A DNA stretch of 64,000 nt from Pegoplata infirma. Taxonomy: Eukaryota; Arthropoda; Insecta; Diptera; Anthomyiidae. The position numbers and the translations under genes were made by a program. The notes beneath the pieces were generated by a model. That model was not told the DNA's origin, did no database searches, and saw only the letters and a list, made by a program, of their open reading frames with translations. Every line of letters starts with the position of its first letter. Positions within the stretch are counted from its first letter, which is position 1. This document shows positions 1-9,650 of this stretch, in pieces. Location of the stretch: NCBI GenBank assembly GCA_963921195.1, contig OY992540.1, positions 41,749,890-41,813,889 on the forward strand. The letters run 5' to 3'.

Positions 1-2
1 TT

Positions 3-2411
3 AAGTGGATTGACAAAAACAAAGAAATTTACCAAAAAAGACTAGATAAAAATCTCCAAAAGAATAGAGAAAATGTATCAAATTTAGAAGATCTTATGAA
101 GGTTATCAAAAAGTCAGTTCCTTGTAATAAAGAGAAAGAAAAACCAATATTTAAAAACCCTTGGTTTAACTATAGATGCTATAACGCAAGAGAAAAATCG
201 TTCGCAATGCTTAATGTTTATCGTAAAACAAGCAACCTGATAAATAAGAAAAACTATTTAATGGCCAAACAACAATATGAAACAATATGCAAACAAAGGC
301 AAGTTGAATACAACCATGAAATTTTAGCAAAAATAAATCGAATTAATGATTCAAAAGAGTGGTGGAAAATCGCGAAAGAAATAAGAGGACAGCAATTTCA
401 ACTGGGTATAGAAATATCTGCAGACGATTTCAGAACATATTTTGAAGAGCTATTAAATCCGCAACAATTAACCAACGATATACAATTTGCACACATGTGG
501 AATGCCGATGAAGATCTTGATAGAGCTATAACAACAACGGAAATACAAAATATTTTGAAAAACACGAAGTCAAATAAAGCTCCCGGTGTAGATAGGGTGC
601 CCTATGAGTTCCTTAAGCATGCATCAATTAAGTTTCTAAAGGAACTAACAAACATTTTTAACATTATTCTAGAGACAGGTAGAACCGATGAAACATTTGT
701 ACAAAGCGTAATTTTTCCGATTTATAAAAAAGGAGACGTAAATGTTCCCAGTAACTACAGGGGTATTTCATTTATGAATTGTGTAGCAAAGGTCATGATG
801 GGTCTGCTAAATGAAAGACTTTCAAACTGGATTGAAAAGAACCAAGTTTTAAATGAATTCCAAGCTGGTTTTAGAAGGAACTATTCGACGGTTGATAACA
901 TATACAACTTATCCTGTATTGTTCATTTAAAGTTTGAAGAAAATAAAAAGTTGTATGCCTTTTTCGTTGACTTTAAGGCAGCATTCGATAGGGTGCCAAG
1001 GAGACAATTGATATATAAGCTACATGCTCTAGGCATCTCAACAAAAATAGTAAACCTCATAGATAATGTTTATAAACACACAACCTCATCCGTATGGACT
1101 GGAAACGAACTATCTGATAGTTTTGAAACTCATGCAGGTGTTAAACAGGGTTGTTTATTATCGCCACTTTTGTTCACACTATTTTTAAATGATCTGCATG
1201 AATATCTAGACGGAGGTACGAATATTGGTGAAATGAACATACGCTTATTATTATACGCAGATGATATTGTTTTACTAGCAGATAATGTGAGCGTGATGCA
1301 AAGTATGATAAATAAGTTAGAACGTTATTGCAATCAATGGGGTATGGAAGTCAACCTAAACAAATCAGAAATGCTTGTGTTCAGAAAAGGTGGAAAGCTA
1401 TCTAGCCAAGAAAAGTGGACGTATAAAGGCCAAGCAGTAAAAATAGTTAATGAGTATTGCTATTTAGGGACGATATTAACACCAAAATTGTCATTTAAAA
1501 AACATGTATTAAAACGTAATAGCTCTGCGAAATGCAGTATAAACGCAACATGGAAAACCTTTTTAAGTAACAACACTATAATGCTAACTACCAAGTGGAG
1601 ACTATTTCAAGCAGTATGCAGGTCAATACAGGTCTATGGCGCGCAAGTATGGGGGTATAGCCTATTTGAAGAAGTTGACAAGTTGCAGAGGTATTTTATA
1701 AAACGCATTTTAAAACTACCAGATTTTACGCCAAATTACGCCCTTACCTTAGAGACAAATGCTGAAGATAGTCATTTCTATAGTCTTAACCTGCATATGG
1801 ACTATGTTTATAAAACAATATATAAATATGACCATAACAGACTTCCTCACAAACTATCAAAATTGGTTTTGGCAAAAAATATTTTTTGGACAGAAAAAAT
1901 GAATCAGTTGGGTAACGAATATGATATTAAGTTCGAAAATATGGATGAATCCGAATGGCTCTATAGAGGTGCAAAATTATTGCGAAATCTAAAAACAAAG
2001 AGCATAGAAGACGCAAAAGCCAATGCAATTAATAGCAGCACGCGCTTTTATAAGAATCTTGATTACAGTCAAGGTCAAAGTTATATAGAGAACACTCTTT
2101 GCCAGCATAAGCTAACTATAATATTCAAGGCCCGCTGTGATATCTTGGGATTAAAGTCCAATATTTTTAGAGCTCAATCAAAAACATGTACACTGTGTAA
2201 CACTCGTGAAGACGAAACTTTAAAACATTTTATGGCAAAATGCCCAGTATTAAGGGAATTCAGGATCAGATATTTTGGGAAATCTTTTTTAAAACAAGAT
2301 GAGTTAATCGATATTTTAAATGGAAGACTAAGTGATACGTGGAATAAACTTTATAATTATATTTGTGAGGCAATGAAATATAGAAATCTATTAATGTTTG
2401 AATATGATTAA
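3..2411 (+). CDS. Non-LTR retrotransposon (LINE) reverse transcriptase ORF, 5' partial
   Basis: C-terminal part of a LINE ORF2-type polyprotein that copies element RNA at a nicked target site. The frame is open from base 3; the ATG at 96 is only the first internal Met, so the endonuclease domain probably lies off the left edge. Counting from that Met (771 residues): KAPGVDRVPYEFLK near 160-173; FVDFKAAFDRVP with the first catalytic Asp at about 292; HAGVKQGCLLSP near 346-357; YADD at 387-390, the catalytic Asp pair; and a terminal Cys-His knuckle C698-x2-C701-x9-H711-x4-C716. No RNase H domain is visible after the RT. No frameshift or stop interrupts it, so the copy looks young. Reverse transcriptase identity is sure. 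The clade is not: a TTA-repeat tail and CCHC C-terminus suit I/jockey-group elements. Confidence 0.95.
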   Translation, partial: KWIDKNKEIYQKRLDKNLQKNRENVSNLEDLMKVIKKSVPCNKEKEKPIFKNPWFNYRCYNAREKSFAMLNVYRKTSNLINKKNYLMAKQQYETICKQRQVEYNHEILAKINRINDSKEWWKIAKEIRGQQFQLGIEISADDFRTYFEELLNPQQLTNDIQFAHMWNADEDLDRAITTTEIQNILKNTKSNKAPGVDRVPYEFLKHASIKFLKELTNIFNIILETGRTDETFVQSVIFPIYKKGDVNVPSNYRGISFMNCVAKVMMGLLNERLSNWIEKNQVLNEFQAGFRRNYSTVDNIYNLSCIVHLKFEENKKLYAFFVDFKAAFDRVPRRQLIYKLHALGISTKIVNLIDNVYKHTTSSVWTGNELSDSFETHAGVKQGCLLSPLLFTLFLNDLHEYLDGGTNIGEMNIRLLLYADDIVLLADNVSVMQSMINKLERYCNQWGMEVNLNKSEMLVFRKGGKLSSQEKWTYKGQAVKIVNEYCYLGTILTPKLSFKKHVLKRNSSAKCSINATWKTFLSNNTIMLTTKWRLFQAVCRSIQVYGAQVWGYSLFEEVDKLQRYFIKRILKLPDFTPNYALTLETNAEDSHFYSLNLHMDYVYKTIYKYDHNRLPHKLSKLVLAKNIFWTEKMNQLGNEYDIKFENMDESEWLYRGAKLLRNLKTKSIEDAKANAINSSTRFYKNLDYSQGQSYIENTLCQHKLTIIFKARCDILGLKSNIFRAQSKTCTLCNTREDETLKHFMAKCPVLREFRIRYFGKSFLKQDELIDILNGRLSDTWNKLYNYICEAMKYRNLLMFEYD

Positions 2412-2575
2412 TTTATTAAAAAAAAAAAAAGGAAACTGTAATTTTGCTAAACATAACTAGGTAAATGACAGACGACATTTATGTCATGTCATAAATTTAC
2501 TTTATCTTTATAAAATTGTAAACTTTGTATTTGCACTTTTTAAATAAAGAATTATTATTATTATTATATTATATT
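2412..2575 (+). other. LINE 3' UTR and TTA-repeat tail
   Basis: Follows the LINE stop codon. It holds a short internal A-run, an AATAAA signal at 2543-2548 and a tail of TTA triplets at about 2551-2570 in place of a long poly(A). Right after it, sequence matching family A begins (compare 16396 onward), so the element's 3' junction lies at about 2573-2576. The 5' junction and target duplication are outside the window. Confidence 0.8.
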
Positions 2576-2662
2576 ACCAACCTGACCCGGTAAATACCCA
2601 ACATATATGTCAAACTTCAGGAGCCTCCATAAAGTCTTTCAAAAGTTAGCGTGTTTTCAACG

Positions 2663-2693
<31 letters not shown>

Positions 2694-3150
2694 GGACGGA
2701 CGGACGGACGAACGGACGGACATCGCTAGATCGACTTAAAATCGATCAAGGATCATGAATATATATACTTTATGGGGTCCTAGACCAATATTTCGAGGTG
2801 TTACAAACGGAATGACAAACTTATATATACCCTCTATCACTAGAGTGGAGGGTATAAAAAAAACAAACTTTAAAAACATTGATAAGCCACAAAATTACTT
2901 AACAAAATATTTTTGTCAATTAGAAATATTTTTAAACTAAAAAAAAAAATACACTCAAAAAAAGTAGTAATTTTTATTTTTTTTTTTTTTTCAAAAATGT
3001 CAAAAAAATAGGTTTTTAATTAAAATAAAATATTTCTAATCAAAACTGTTCATTTTTTTCACCTTAAAAAATTTGCTCTTCTTAAAAAAAGGGCATTGTG
3101 GTATTAGTCGATTTGACCAATTCGAATTTAACTTATCTACTTGTTTTAGA
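2576..3150 (+). repeat. Family A interspersed repeat (mini-me/DINE-1-like), copy interrupted by the LINE
   Basis: From ACCAACCTGACCCGG the sequence matches the copy at about 16396-16650 base for base over long stretches. That covers the GACA/GACG tract, the segment ending GATCATGAATATATATAC, and the hairpin ACCCTCTATCAC...GTGGAGGGT. It then runs through A/T-rich filler to a recurring end segment near 3107-3146 (ATTCGAATTT...CTACTTG). A GTCY-type microsatellite beside a TA-rich stretch is known from mini-me-type fly repeats. Assignment to that class is inference. The small ORF at 2755-2940 lies wholly in the repeat and is not a gene. Confidence 0.75.
2662..2721 (+). repeat. GACA/GACG microsatellite inside family A
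   Basis: About 60 bp of 4-bp units: GACA repeats first, then GACG repeats, with two interruptions. The matching tract in the copy at 16483-16511 is about 29 bp, so the tract length differs roughly twofold between two otherwise very similar copies. Confidence 0.9.
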
Positions 3151-4282
3151 CATAGACTTGTTTCATTCAGATCTTTGTATCTGCATAATCTCGGCAGGGA
3201 CTAAAAGGGTTACCCCTTTATCATCCTTTTATGTTACAAAGAAGCACAAAGTCTACGTGTGATAACATGAAGCATTATCAGCCACTTCAAACCCAACCTA
3301 AAGTTGTTGCTTTAGAAAATTCCAATGAATCGAGTAGTGTCAATAGTCGTTTATAATCTTAAAACTTTACAATATTTTGCGATTCTAATCCCTAAATTGC
3401 GACACTGTGCCATAAGTTTTTATAGTTACATGCATGTAGTTGCCAACATTAAAGTTTCAGTTGCGTGCAAACATTTTGTGGTAACCAGAACTTAACTATA
3501 GGAACATTTTGTCTAAAATGTAATGTACTCAATGTTTGGTTAATGTGTGTCTGTTTGTGTTAGTAGGTTTATTTAGAAATGATGACGCAATGCGAAATCA
3601 GTTTTCATAATAGTTCACTTGAACCAATAAATTAGATTGGATTTCATCTAGTCTTTAAAAAAAAAATCTACTATAAAAATAAATTAGATTACAATGTGTA
3701 GTAATTATCAGGTTTATGAAGCATTTTAACAAAGTTTTTGTAGTGAAAATAATGAACATTTTTTTTGAAGCTTAAGAATAGGAAACATGTTACTATTAAG
3801 ACAAAACCTAAAGGGTATTAAGGTCCTTGTCGGCTATTGTCAAGTAACCATGAAATTTCTAACATAAGTGAGTTATATACACAAATATATTTTTGTACTC
3901 TTGCCCAAAACATAAAATGATGTTAATGTTTGGATCGAATTGCGAAAGCAAAATTTTCTTTAGAGCCCAGTCACAATTGGCACCACCGACGACGAACCAC
4001 TGCAAAAGAGAGAGCGACACATTAAAATTAAGCGACAGACTACCGGACACATTTTATAAAGAAAAAGACGCTCATATCGGTCACACATTTATTTTTTTTC
4101 TTTTGTCATCCTATAAAAGCAGGTATACAATGTTTCTTGTGTGCAACACACACACAATATATTAACTCCAATTGGAAAAATTAGCATATTTTGTTGAACA
4201 TATGGCAACGCTACTTGATACAAATTTGAGAAAAATGAGAGGGTGGTGAGAGAGCACTACAAAAATAGAATAGAATCTATTC
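3151..4282. other. Low-copy AT-rich sequence, no gene seen
   Basis: I see no repeat partner elsewhere in the window for most of this stretch and no convincing ORF. The overlapping 60-90 residue ORFs near 3859-4165 lie on both strands and lack recognisable motifs. It could be intergenic or intronic host DNA. Confidence 0.5.
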
Positions 4283-4287
4283 TGGCG

Positions 4288-5131
4288 CACAGTGCCACAT
4301 TTGGCCAATCTAGGACGACAAAAATCCAATTTTAATTATATTGACTTGAAATTCAGTATAAATAATTTCGTTTTGACTTCGAAAATAACATTATGAAAAA
4401 TGTGGGAGGCCGTTTAAGGGCCACGCCCACTTATTTTAAAATTTGTAATTTTGGTTATAATTTCTTTAAATTTAGTATATATACTCTCAATTACTGCAGA
4501 AATAATATCACAAAAAAAGGGGGCGGTCAGACAACTGCCACGCCCACTTTTTAAAAATATGTTTAAAAAATATGCAAAAACATGGTTTACATATCGCCCC
4601 ACTGTAGTCGGCGTCGCAGACGGTTGCAAAAGTTAGCCGTTGAAATAAGTTCTATGGATATTGGTCAATATATCTGAAAACGTCCGGCGACCAATACGCC
4701 CCAAACACAAAAGTTGTATTCCATCAAAAAAAATAAATATATAATTTTCTTTTCAAAAATTTGTATTTTGTTAAAAATTTAATAAAAAATAGAAAAATTT
4801 GTTTTAAAAAAAATAAAAGATATGACTTAAAGCATTTAAATATCCTTTAAAATTACCAAAAAAGAGTGGATAAATATCTCTTTTTGTTCAAAAGTTACAA
4901 CAGTTTAAACTCGACTTAATTTATGCGAAATAATGTACACTAGTTACAGGAATTTACAAGATGCAACTTTATGCACCCACCTGTTAGTAACGAACAGAAT
5001 TATCGATCTTATATGATTATTTCCGTGCTATTAGTTCTATGTTCTATAATACATACAAACATATCATGAAAATCGGGGAACATTTTTTTTTTGGTTTTTG
5101 TCGTGCTAGATTGGCCAAATGTGGCACTGTG
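4288..5131. mobile_element. Non-autonomous Transib-like DNA transposon with RSS-like ends
   Basis: Terminal inverted repeats of about 38-40 bp begin with CACAGTG at 4288-4294 and end with CACTGTG at 5125-5131. They share CCACATTTGGCCAATCTAG internally. The flanks are the same 5 bp, TGGCG (4283-4287 and 5132-5136), a perfect target-site duplication. Transib transposons are known for CACWRTG termini and 5-bp GC-rich duplications. Each end also has the layout of a 23-spacer recombination signal: heptamer, exactly 23 bp, then a nonamer (ACAAAAATC at 4318-4326 on the left; ACAAAAACC read inward at 5093-5101 on the right). The 844-bp interior has no transposase ORF; it contains two GGGCGG/CCACGCCCACTT segments of unknown role. 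Confidence 0.85.
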
Positions 5132-5136
5132 TGGCG

Positions 5137-5815
5137 GCAGTGTGGTCGACCACAAAGCGATTTTTTGCTTTTCATACAAAATGTATGAAAACATTATGTG
5201 GTTATCGAATGTGGTTCCAATTGTGACTCAGCTCTTAGACAAAATAACGTCATTTGTCATTCCATTCAAAAAGAATTGAAATTTTGGTTGAGGACCCCAT
5301 TAAATACACATGGGGCATTCCATGTCAAATCGGACACTTTTTGAAAATTTACCACGAAGGGGTTTTCGAAGGGTACTAAAAACTGTAAATATATTGGGAA
5401 AATCTAAAAAAAAAAAATTTCAATTGTTTCATGATTGTTTCTAAGACAATTTAGCGATATTCATCCATCTGTCTGTGGAAAGAAAGATCCAGTCCAAACC
5501 AAAGCTTCTCCATGAAGAACCAAACTAACCTCAGACACCAAGTATTTAAAAATAAAACTTTTTCGGTCCGCCCATTTTGTGGGTGTGGATATAAAAATTA
5601 TTGATTTTTTTTGATTGAAAAAAATTTTTTGTGAAGATAAAAAAAAATAATTATGAAAAAAGTTTTAAATGAAAAAAAAAAAATTATAAAAAAAAAATTT
5701 TGATATGAAAAAAAGTTTTTCATGCAAAAAAAATTGTTGTTGAATATATCAAAATTTGTGATGAAAAAGCAAAATTTGATGAAAGAAAAATTTTGGTAAA
5801 AACAAAGTTAAAAAA
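5137..5815. repeat. Degraded family A remnant and A/T-rich tract
   Basis: Around 5281-5600 there is a worn version of family A (GAGGACCCCATTAAATAC, then an AGCGAT...ATCTGTCTGTGG core). After it, 5605-5815 is simple sequence of A-runs and T-runs broken by ATGAAAA-type words, similar to the mirror-strand tract at 27270-27700. No gene. Confidence 0.55.
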
Positions 5816-6020
5816 AACAAGTAAGAAAGTTATAGTCGGTCAAGATCGACCATATGATACCCTACACCAGTGTTTTCCAGAAAATGGGTCCCAAGTCCAA
5901 ACATGGACCGATTGGACCTATCTTTTGTTAGATCTTTATTTAGTGTAGAAAACACACACAATAAAATTATTCAGCTAAAATTTTGATTTAAATGAATATC
6001 GGTAGAAATTTTTATATAGG

Positions 6021-7373
6021 GGACTAACAAGGGAAGTATCTCAACCCACACAGAAAATAATATCGTATATTTTATTTTAATTAAAATGTTAATTGTTTTT
6101 TAATTTAATATTAATTAAACTTTTAATTAATATAATTAATTGTTTAATTAAATTTTAAACTTTATTTTAATTAATATTTTAATTGTTTTCAAATTTAATA
6201 TTAATTAAGTATTTAATCTATATAATCAAATGTTTAATTAAATTTCTAGCTTTACTTATTTTTTGTTTTGTTTTCCGTGTGTGTGCGAGTGTGTGTTTTT
6301 CTCTTGCATTGTATTACATACAAAAAAAAAACATACATAAGTATAAAAAGTTTGTTGAAAGTCTTTTTTATTTTTCACATAGGTTTTTGAATTCTCATTT
6401 TGTTTATAGTTTTATGTGTATGTATATGAAAGGTTTATAATCAACTTTATAAAATCATCTCACTGACTATGTCTTTACGGCATAAATAAATTTGGTAAAG
6501 TTTGAAGAAATACTTTTTTTAAACTATTTTATTCAAAAAGAATGTTTTTACAAATTATTTTTTTTTAATATAATATTTTTAATTAATTTTTTTAATTTAT
6601 ACAATTAAAATTTTAATTATTTTTTTTTTTAATTTTAATTAAATTTTTTAATTTATACTATTAAGTTTTTAATTAAATAAATATCCATTTATTTTTAATT
6701 AACGACATACAAATATTTTTAATTTATTTGCGCATTTTGGTGATTGGTCCGGATTTAATTAATTTTTTAATTAAATCTGCGAATTTTTTAATTAAATATT
6801 TTTTTTATTTTTTTCTGTGCATATGAACCGATTTTCCTGAGACGATTTTAAGGTTGGGGTGTCTCGGCTTATCGGCCATATCGGTGTTTAAAAATTTCGT
6901 TGTCCCCTTATGAAACCATGTGGACCTTCGGGAAAATTTTGATAACTTCTGAACTAACAGGAATATCGTCTAGGGCAAAAACACGGGTCGACTTAAATTT
7001 AATAACGATTATTTCTTATCCATATCGACATCGTAGGTCTATGTCTTCATATAAGTACCCCCCAAAATTTACACATTTTCCTGAAAAAGATATTTAAAGA
7101 AGCCGACTTTTTACAAGGTTATGCCACCATTGGATAGGCATTAAAAAAACCTTTCTTCTCATATGAAAACATCATATAGTTTCTTAAAAATAAATGGCTG
7201 AAAAATCCAAAAAACGATTTTTTCGCCATTTTTTGACCCATGTTTTGAACCCCTTAATCCTCGGTATGGCCGATAAGCCGAGACACCCCAACCTTAGAAT
7301 TGTCTCTTTTATATATATTTTAAGTTTCAGGCAAATCGGTTCATAAGGGTTGAGATACTTCCCTTGTAAGTCC
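6021..7373. mobile_element. Inverted-repeat (fold-back) element, GGACTTACAAGGGAAG ends
   Basis: The left end GGACTAACAAGGGAAG is mirrored by CTTCCCTTGTAAGTCC at 7358-7373. Deeper in, TGTCTCGGCTTATCGGCCAT at 6859-6878 is mirrored at about 7266-7285. The left arm is interrupted after CTCAACC by the 771-bp element 6049-6819; without it the element would be about 580 bp. No transposase ORF. A related CTTACAAGG start is seen at 53941, 12146 and 44547, which suggests a shared terminal motif. Confidence 0.75.
6049..6819. mobile_element. CACAG-ended MITE, TTAATTAA-rich, nested
   Basis: Starts CACAGAAAATAAT and ends ATTTTTTTCTGTG. It is flanked by CA on both sides (6047-6048 and 6820-6821). The uninterrupted arm of the host element reads AACCCTTATGAACCG, consistent with a 2-bp duplication. 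The interior is dominated by TTAATTAA-type words, and no ORF in it is credible. Confidence 0.75.
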
Positions 7374-7742
7374 AAAAATGATCCAAATGTATTACGATTT
7401 GATTAGGTTAGCAACGTACACGTTTAACACCTACAAATAAAATTTTATTCAAATATTTAATTTTTTATGAATTTTGAGGAATTATGTGAATATCGGGAGG
7501 GTAATATGTATGGGGCCTACGAGAAGAACTGACCCGATTCTTTTGAAATTCCGTATAATGGTGTACATACAAAATTTGATTACCTGTTTATTTTCAAAAC
7601 GATATCTATCATGATACAGTCATTAGAGGCATTTAAGCGAAATTCAAGGGGGGCGTTTGTATGGGGTCTAGGTCTTAACATGAACCGATTTTTTACAATT
7701 TCAATAGGCTATCGTCCTGGCCCAAATTTAAACCGATAGATG

Positions 7743-8734
7743 CACAGATAAAAATGAGTTGTTAGATCAAGCACGAAATACACCATTTTAAATATACTTA
7801 AATACATACATATTTTAATTAAAAGTCATCTAATGAGGAAAATTGTTGGATCAAGCACGAAAATTGTAGGTCAGTCATTGACTGTTCCTTGATTAAACCA
7901 ATGCTTGATTTGAGTAATTTGTTAATTGTTATTTTTCTGAAATTTTTGATTAAACCAATGCTTGATTTGAGTGAGCGGTTAATCAATAATTTTGTGTTAT
8001 TTTTGAGTAATCCAATGCTTGATCTGAGTGAATGGTTAATCATTATTTTACAGTTGTAGTGCTTTTTGTCAGTCTTTTCAAGTCTTTTGTTTAAATTTTT
8101 TTTTTTTGTGCTTTATATTATTTTGTTTATTTTCGTCTTGTGTGCGTGAAAGTACTTTTCTGTTTGACGACTAACTAAAACTAAAACAAAAAACGCAACA
8201 GCGTTCATCGCATTGTTACTCAAAGCCTACTATGATGAGTTTTTTTGTTTTTATGAATTTTTTTGTGAATTTTTCAGATTTGAGTAAATGGTTAATTGCA
8301 GAGACTCTATAATATAGAGATAAGACAAATTTATTTCTTCTACTACCTTCTAGGGGGCGCATGTCTTAATAATAACTCAAGAATATTCTTGAGGTAATAC
8401 TAAAACTTAGTAAGGGCTCAAATATCTCAGGAAATACTGCTCAGATAACTATGTAATTTTCTATACACTCGTAGCAACTATCCAATATCTTACATATAAA
8501 ATAAAATTTGAAAAATTTGCACCCAAAAGTAAGTTACAGAGTTTTCAAAATTTAGTACGATACTAAAGTCTCACTAGCAGGTGCTGCCATCGTGACAAAA
8601 GTATACAACTTTTTTTCCGGTATTGCCATAGAAGCAATACCCTGGTTAATTGATTCAAATAAAATTTAATTAAATGTCAAATTTTAACCTGAGCAAATAT
8701 TTAATTGTTTTTTCCATTGATTTTTTTTTTTGTG
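7743..8734. mobile_element. CACAG-ended MITE, nested in family A
   Basis: Left end CACAGATAAAAATG, right end ATTTTTTTTTTTGTG, flanked by TG on each side (7741-7742 and 8735-8736). Joining the flanks gives ACCGATAGATGGACAGACGG, which fits the family A host. It contains a three-unit tandem repeat (7891-8045). Ends and flanks fit the other CACAG elements, but the right end has lost the CTG of CTGTG. Confidence 0.6.
7891..8045 (+). repeat. Tandem repeat, about 56-57 bp unit, 3 copies
   Basis: Units start near 7891, 7948 and 8004 with GATTAAACCAATGCTTGAT or close variants and end in GGTTAAT words. The 74-residue minus-strand ORF here, with its repeating KSSIGLIK pattern, is a by-product of the repeat. 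Confidence 0.8.
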
Positions 8735-8751
8735 TGGACAGACGGGAGGAC

Positions 8752-8906
8752 AGATTATTTCGTGAGTGTGAGAAAAATGTTTGTTACTCACGTGAGCGTG
8801 AGTTAACGTGAGCAAAAAAAAAAGAATTTCGTGCGTGATCGTGCGTGAGCAATATTTTTATTTCATGAGCGTGAGCTTGCGTTAGTCAAAATTCACTCAC
8901 GCGCCC
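8752..8906. repeat. CGTGAG-rich short-word repeat
   Basis: At least ten CGTGAG, CGTGCGTGA or reverse-complement CTCACG words lie within about 150 bp, including CACGTG at 8790-8795. Length and order are irregular. A milder version of the motif recurs at 38630-38690. Confidence 0.6.
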
Positions 8907-8939
8907 ATCTTTACTAAGAAGGTCATTAAGAAAAAAAAA

Positions 8940-9245
8940 GCAAAAGTGTGAGAGATAGAACGGAATCTTGCGGTATCCCTGAATTAAAATGAAATTCATG
9001 TGATGAAATCCCAAACAATACGTTTAGCGCGATTACAAGGAAAGCTCGATAAAAAGCTATAGAAATCACTACCGACACCAAATGCAACTATCTTTTAAAC
9101 GCAGGCACTGTGCCACACACGATCAAACGCCTAGGAAATATCCAGAGCAACCACTTTACCTTCACCAAACGATTTCTACGAAAGCCATACTGCCGATCGC
9201 ATAAAAGTGAGTTATACTCTAGATAGTTCACCAAATGGTAATTAA
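8940..9245 (-). pseudogene. Dead jockey-type non-LTR reverse transcriptase fragment
   Basis: Read on the minus strand, this GC-richer stretch gives, in order, DRQYGFRRN (about 9166-9192), then after a frame change VALDIS-stop-AFDRVWH around motif A (about 9110-9150), AFGVGSDFYSFLSSF (about 9040-9085), and FNSGIPQDSVLSLTL around motif B (about 8945-8990). These are hallmark segments of jockey-clade LINE reverse transcriptases. There are at least two in-frame stops and two frame changes. The YADD block is absent, so both ends are missing. It is not part of the LINE at 3-2411, whose motif A is VDFKAAFDRVPR. Confidence 0.85.
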
Positions 9246-9650
9246 CGACATAAATCGGTTCTAATTTTTTTTTGAATTGCCCAAGGGCCCACGGGTTAAA
9301 ATGATCAGATTGGGCTCAAATTATTGTTAAATTAAAGCTTGTCTCAAGACCTTTAAAAGGGTCAACAAAAACCTTTCGACCAATTTTAGTTTTTTTTGTA
9401 TTCGTGTTCAAAATTAACGCAAAATAAACAAATTTGCCAAGACACTTGGGAAAAATCAAAATTGAACTTAAAAGTTCCATTCTTCCGCTTGATCTTCCTT
9501 AGATTTCGAGATATCGCCATTTTTAGTTTTTTGAGAAGTTATGACAAAATTACTGTCATAACTCCTAAAATTGTAGTAGATTTACCAGCAAAATTTTCCG
9601 TTTTAAATAATCGGTTCCAAAACGCATCATATTATCTGTAACCGACTCTA
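9246..9650. repeat. Family C repeat copy
   Basis: Carries the family C words GGGTTAAAATGATCAGATTG, GCTTGTCTCAAGACC and CGAGATATCGCCATTTT. Related pieces lie at 33290-33960, 43230-44545, 46700-46870 and 53805-54720. The 81-residue ORF at 9396-9641 lies in the repeat and has no motif. Confidence 0.6.

Larger units (their letters stand above)
5816..8760 (+). repeat. Family A-type copy broken by nested elements
   Basis: The left end AACAAGTAAGAAAGTTATAG with GGTCAAGATCGACC matches, in reverse, the end of the copy at 60452-60920. The host sequence resumes at 7374-7742 (TATGGGGTCTAGGTC, ACCGATAGATG) and again at 8735 (TGGACAGACGGGAGGACAG). Between these pieces sit a fold-back element (6021-7373), itself split by a CACAG element (6049-6819), and a second CACAG element (7743-8734). 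Confidence 0.6.

Noticed and set aside
4051..4165. Simple host promoter signals (TATAAAAG at 4112, CACACACA) near 4100
   Set aside because: TATA-like words are expected by chance in sequence this AT-rich and no transcript or ORF follows.
7819..8043. 74-residue ORF with KSSIGLIK repeats
   Set aside because: Translation of a 56-57 bp tandem repeat whose units happen to stay near a multiple of three.
9101..9125. CACTGTGCCAC at 9107 as another Transib end
   Set aside because: It has no partner end, no 23-bp spacer plus nonamer, and it falls inside the dead reverse transcriptase reading frame.
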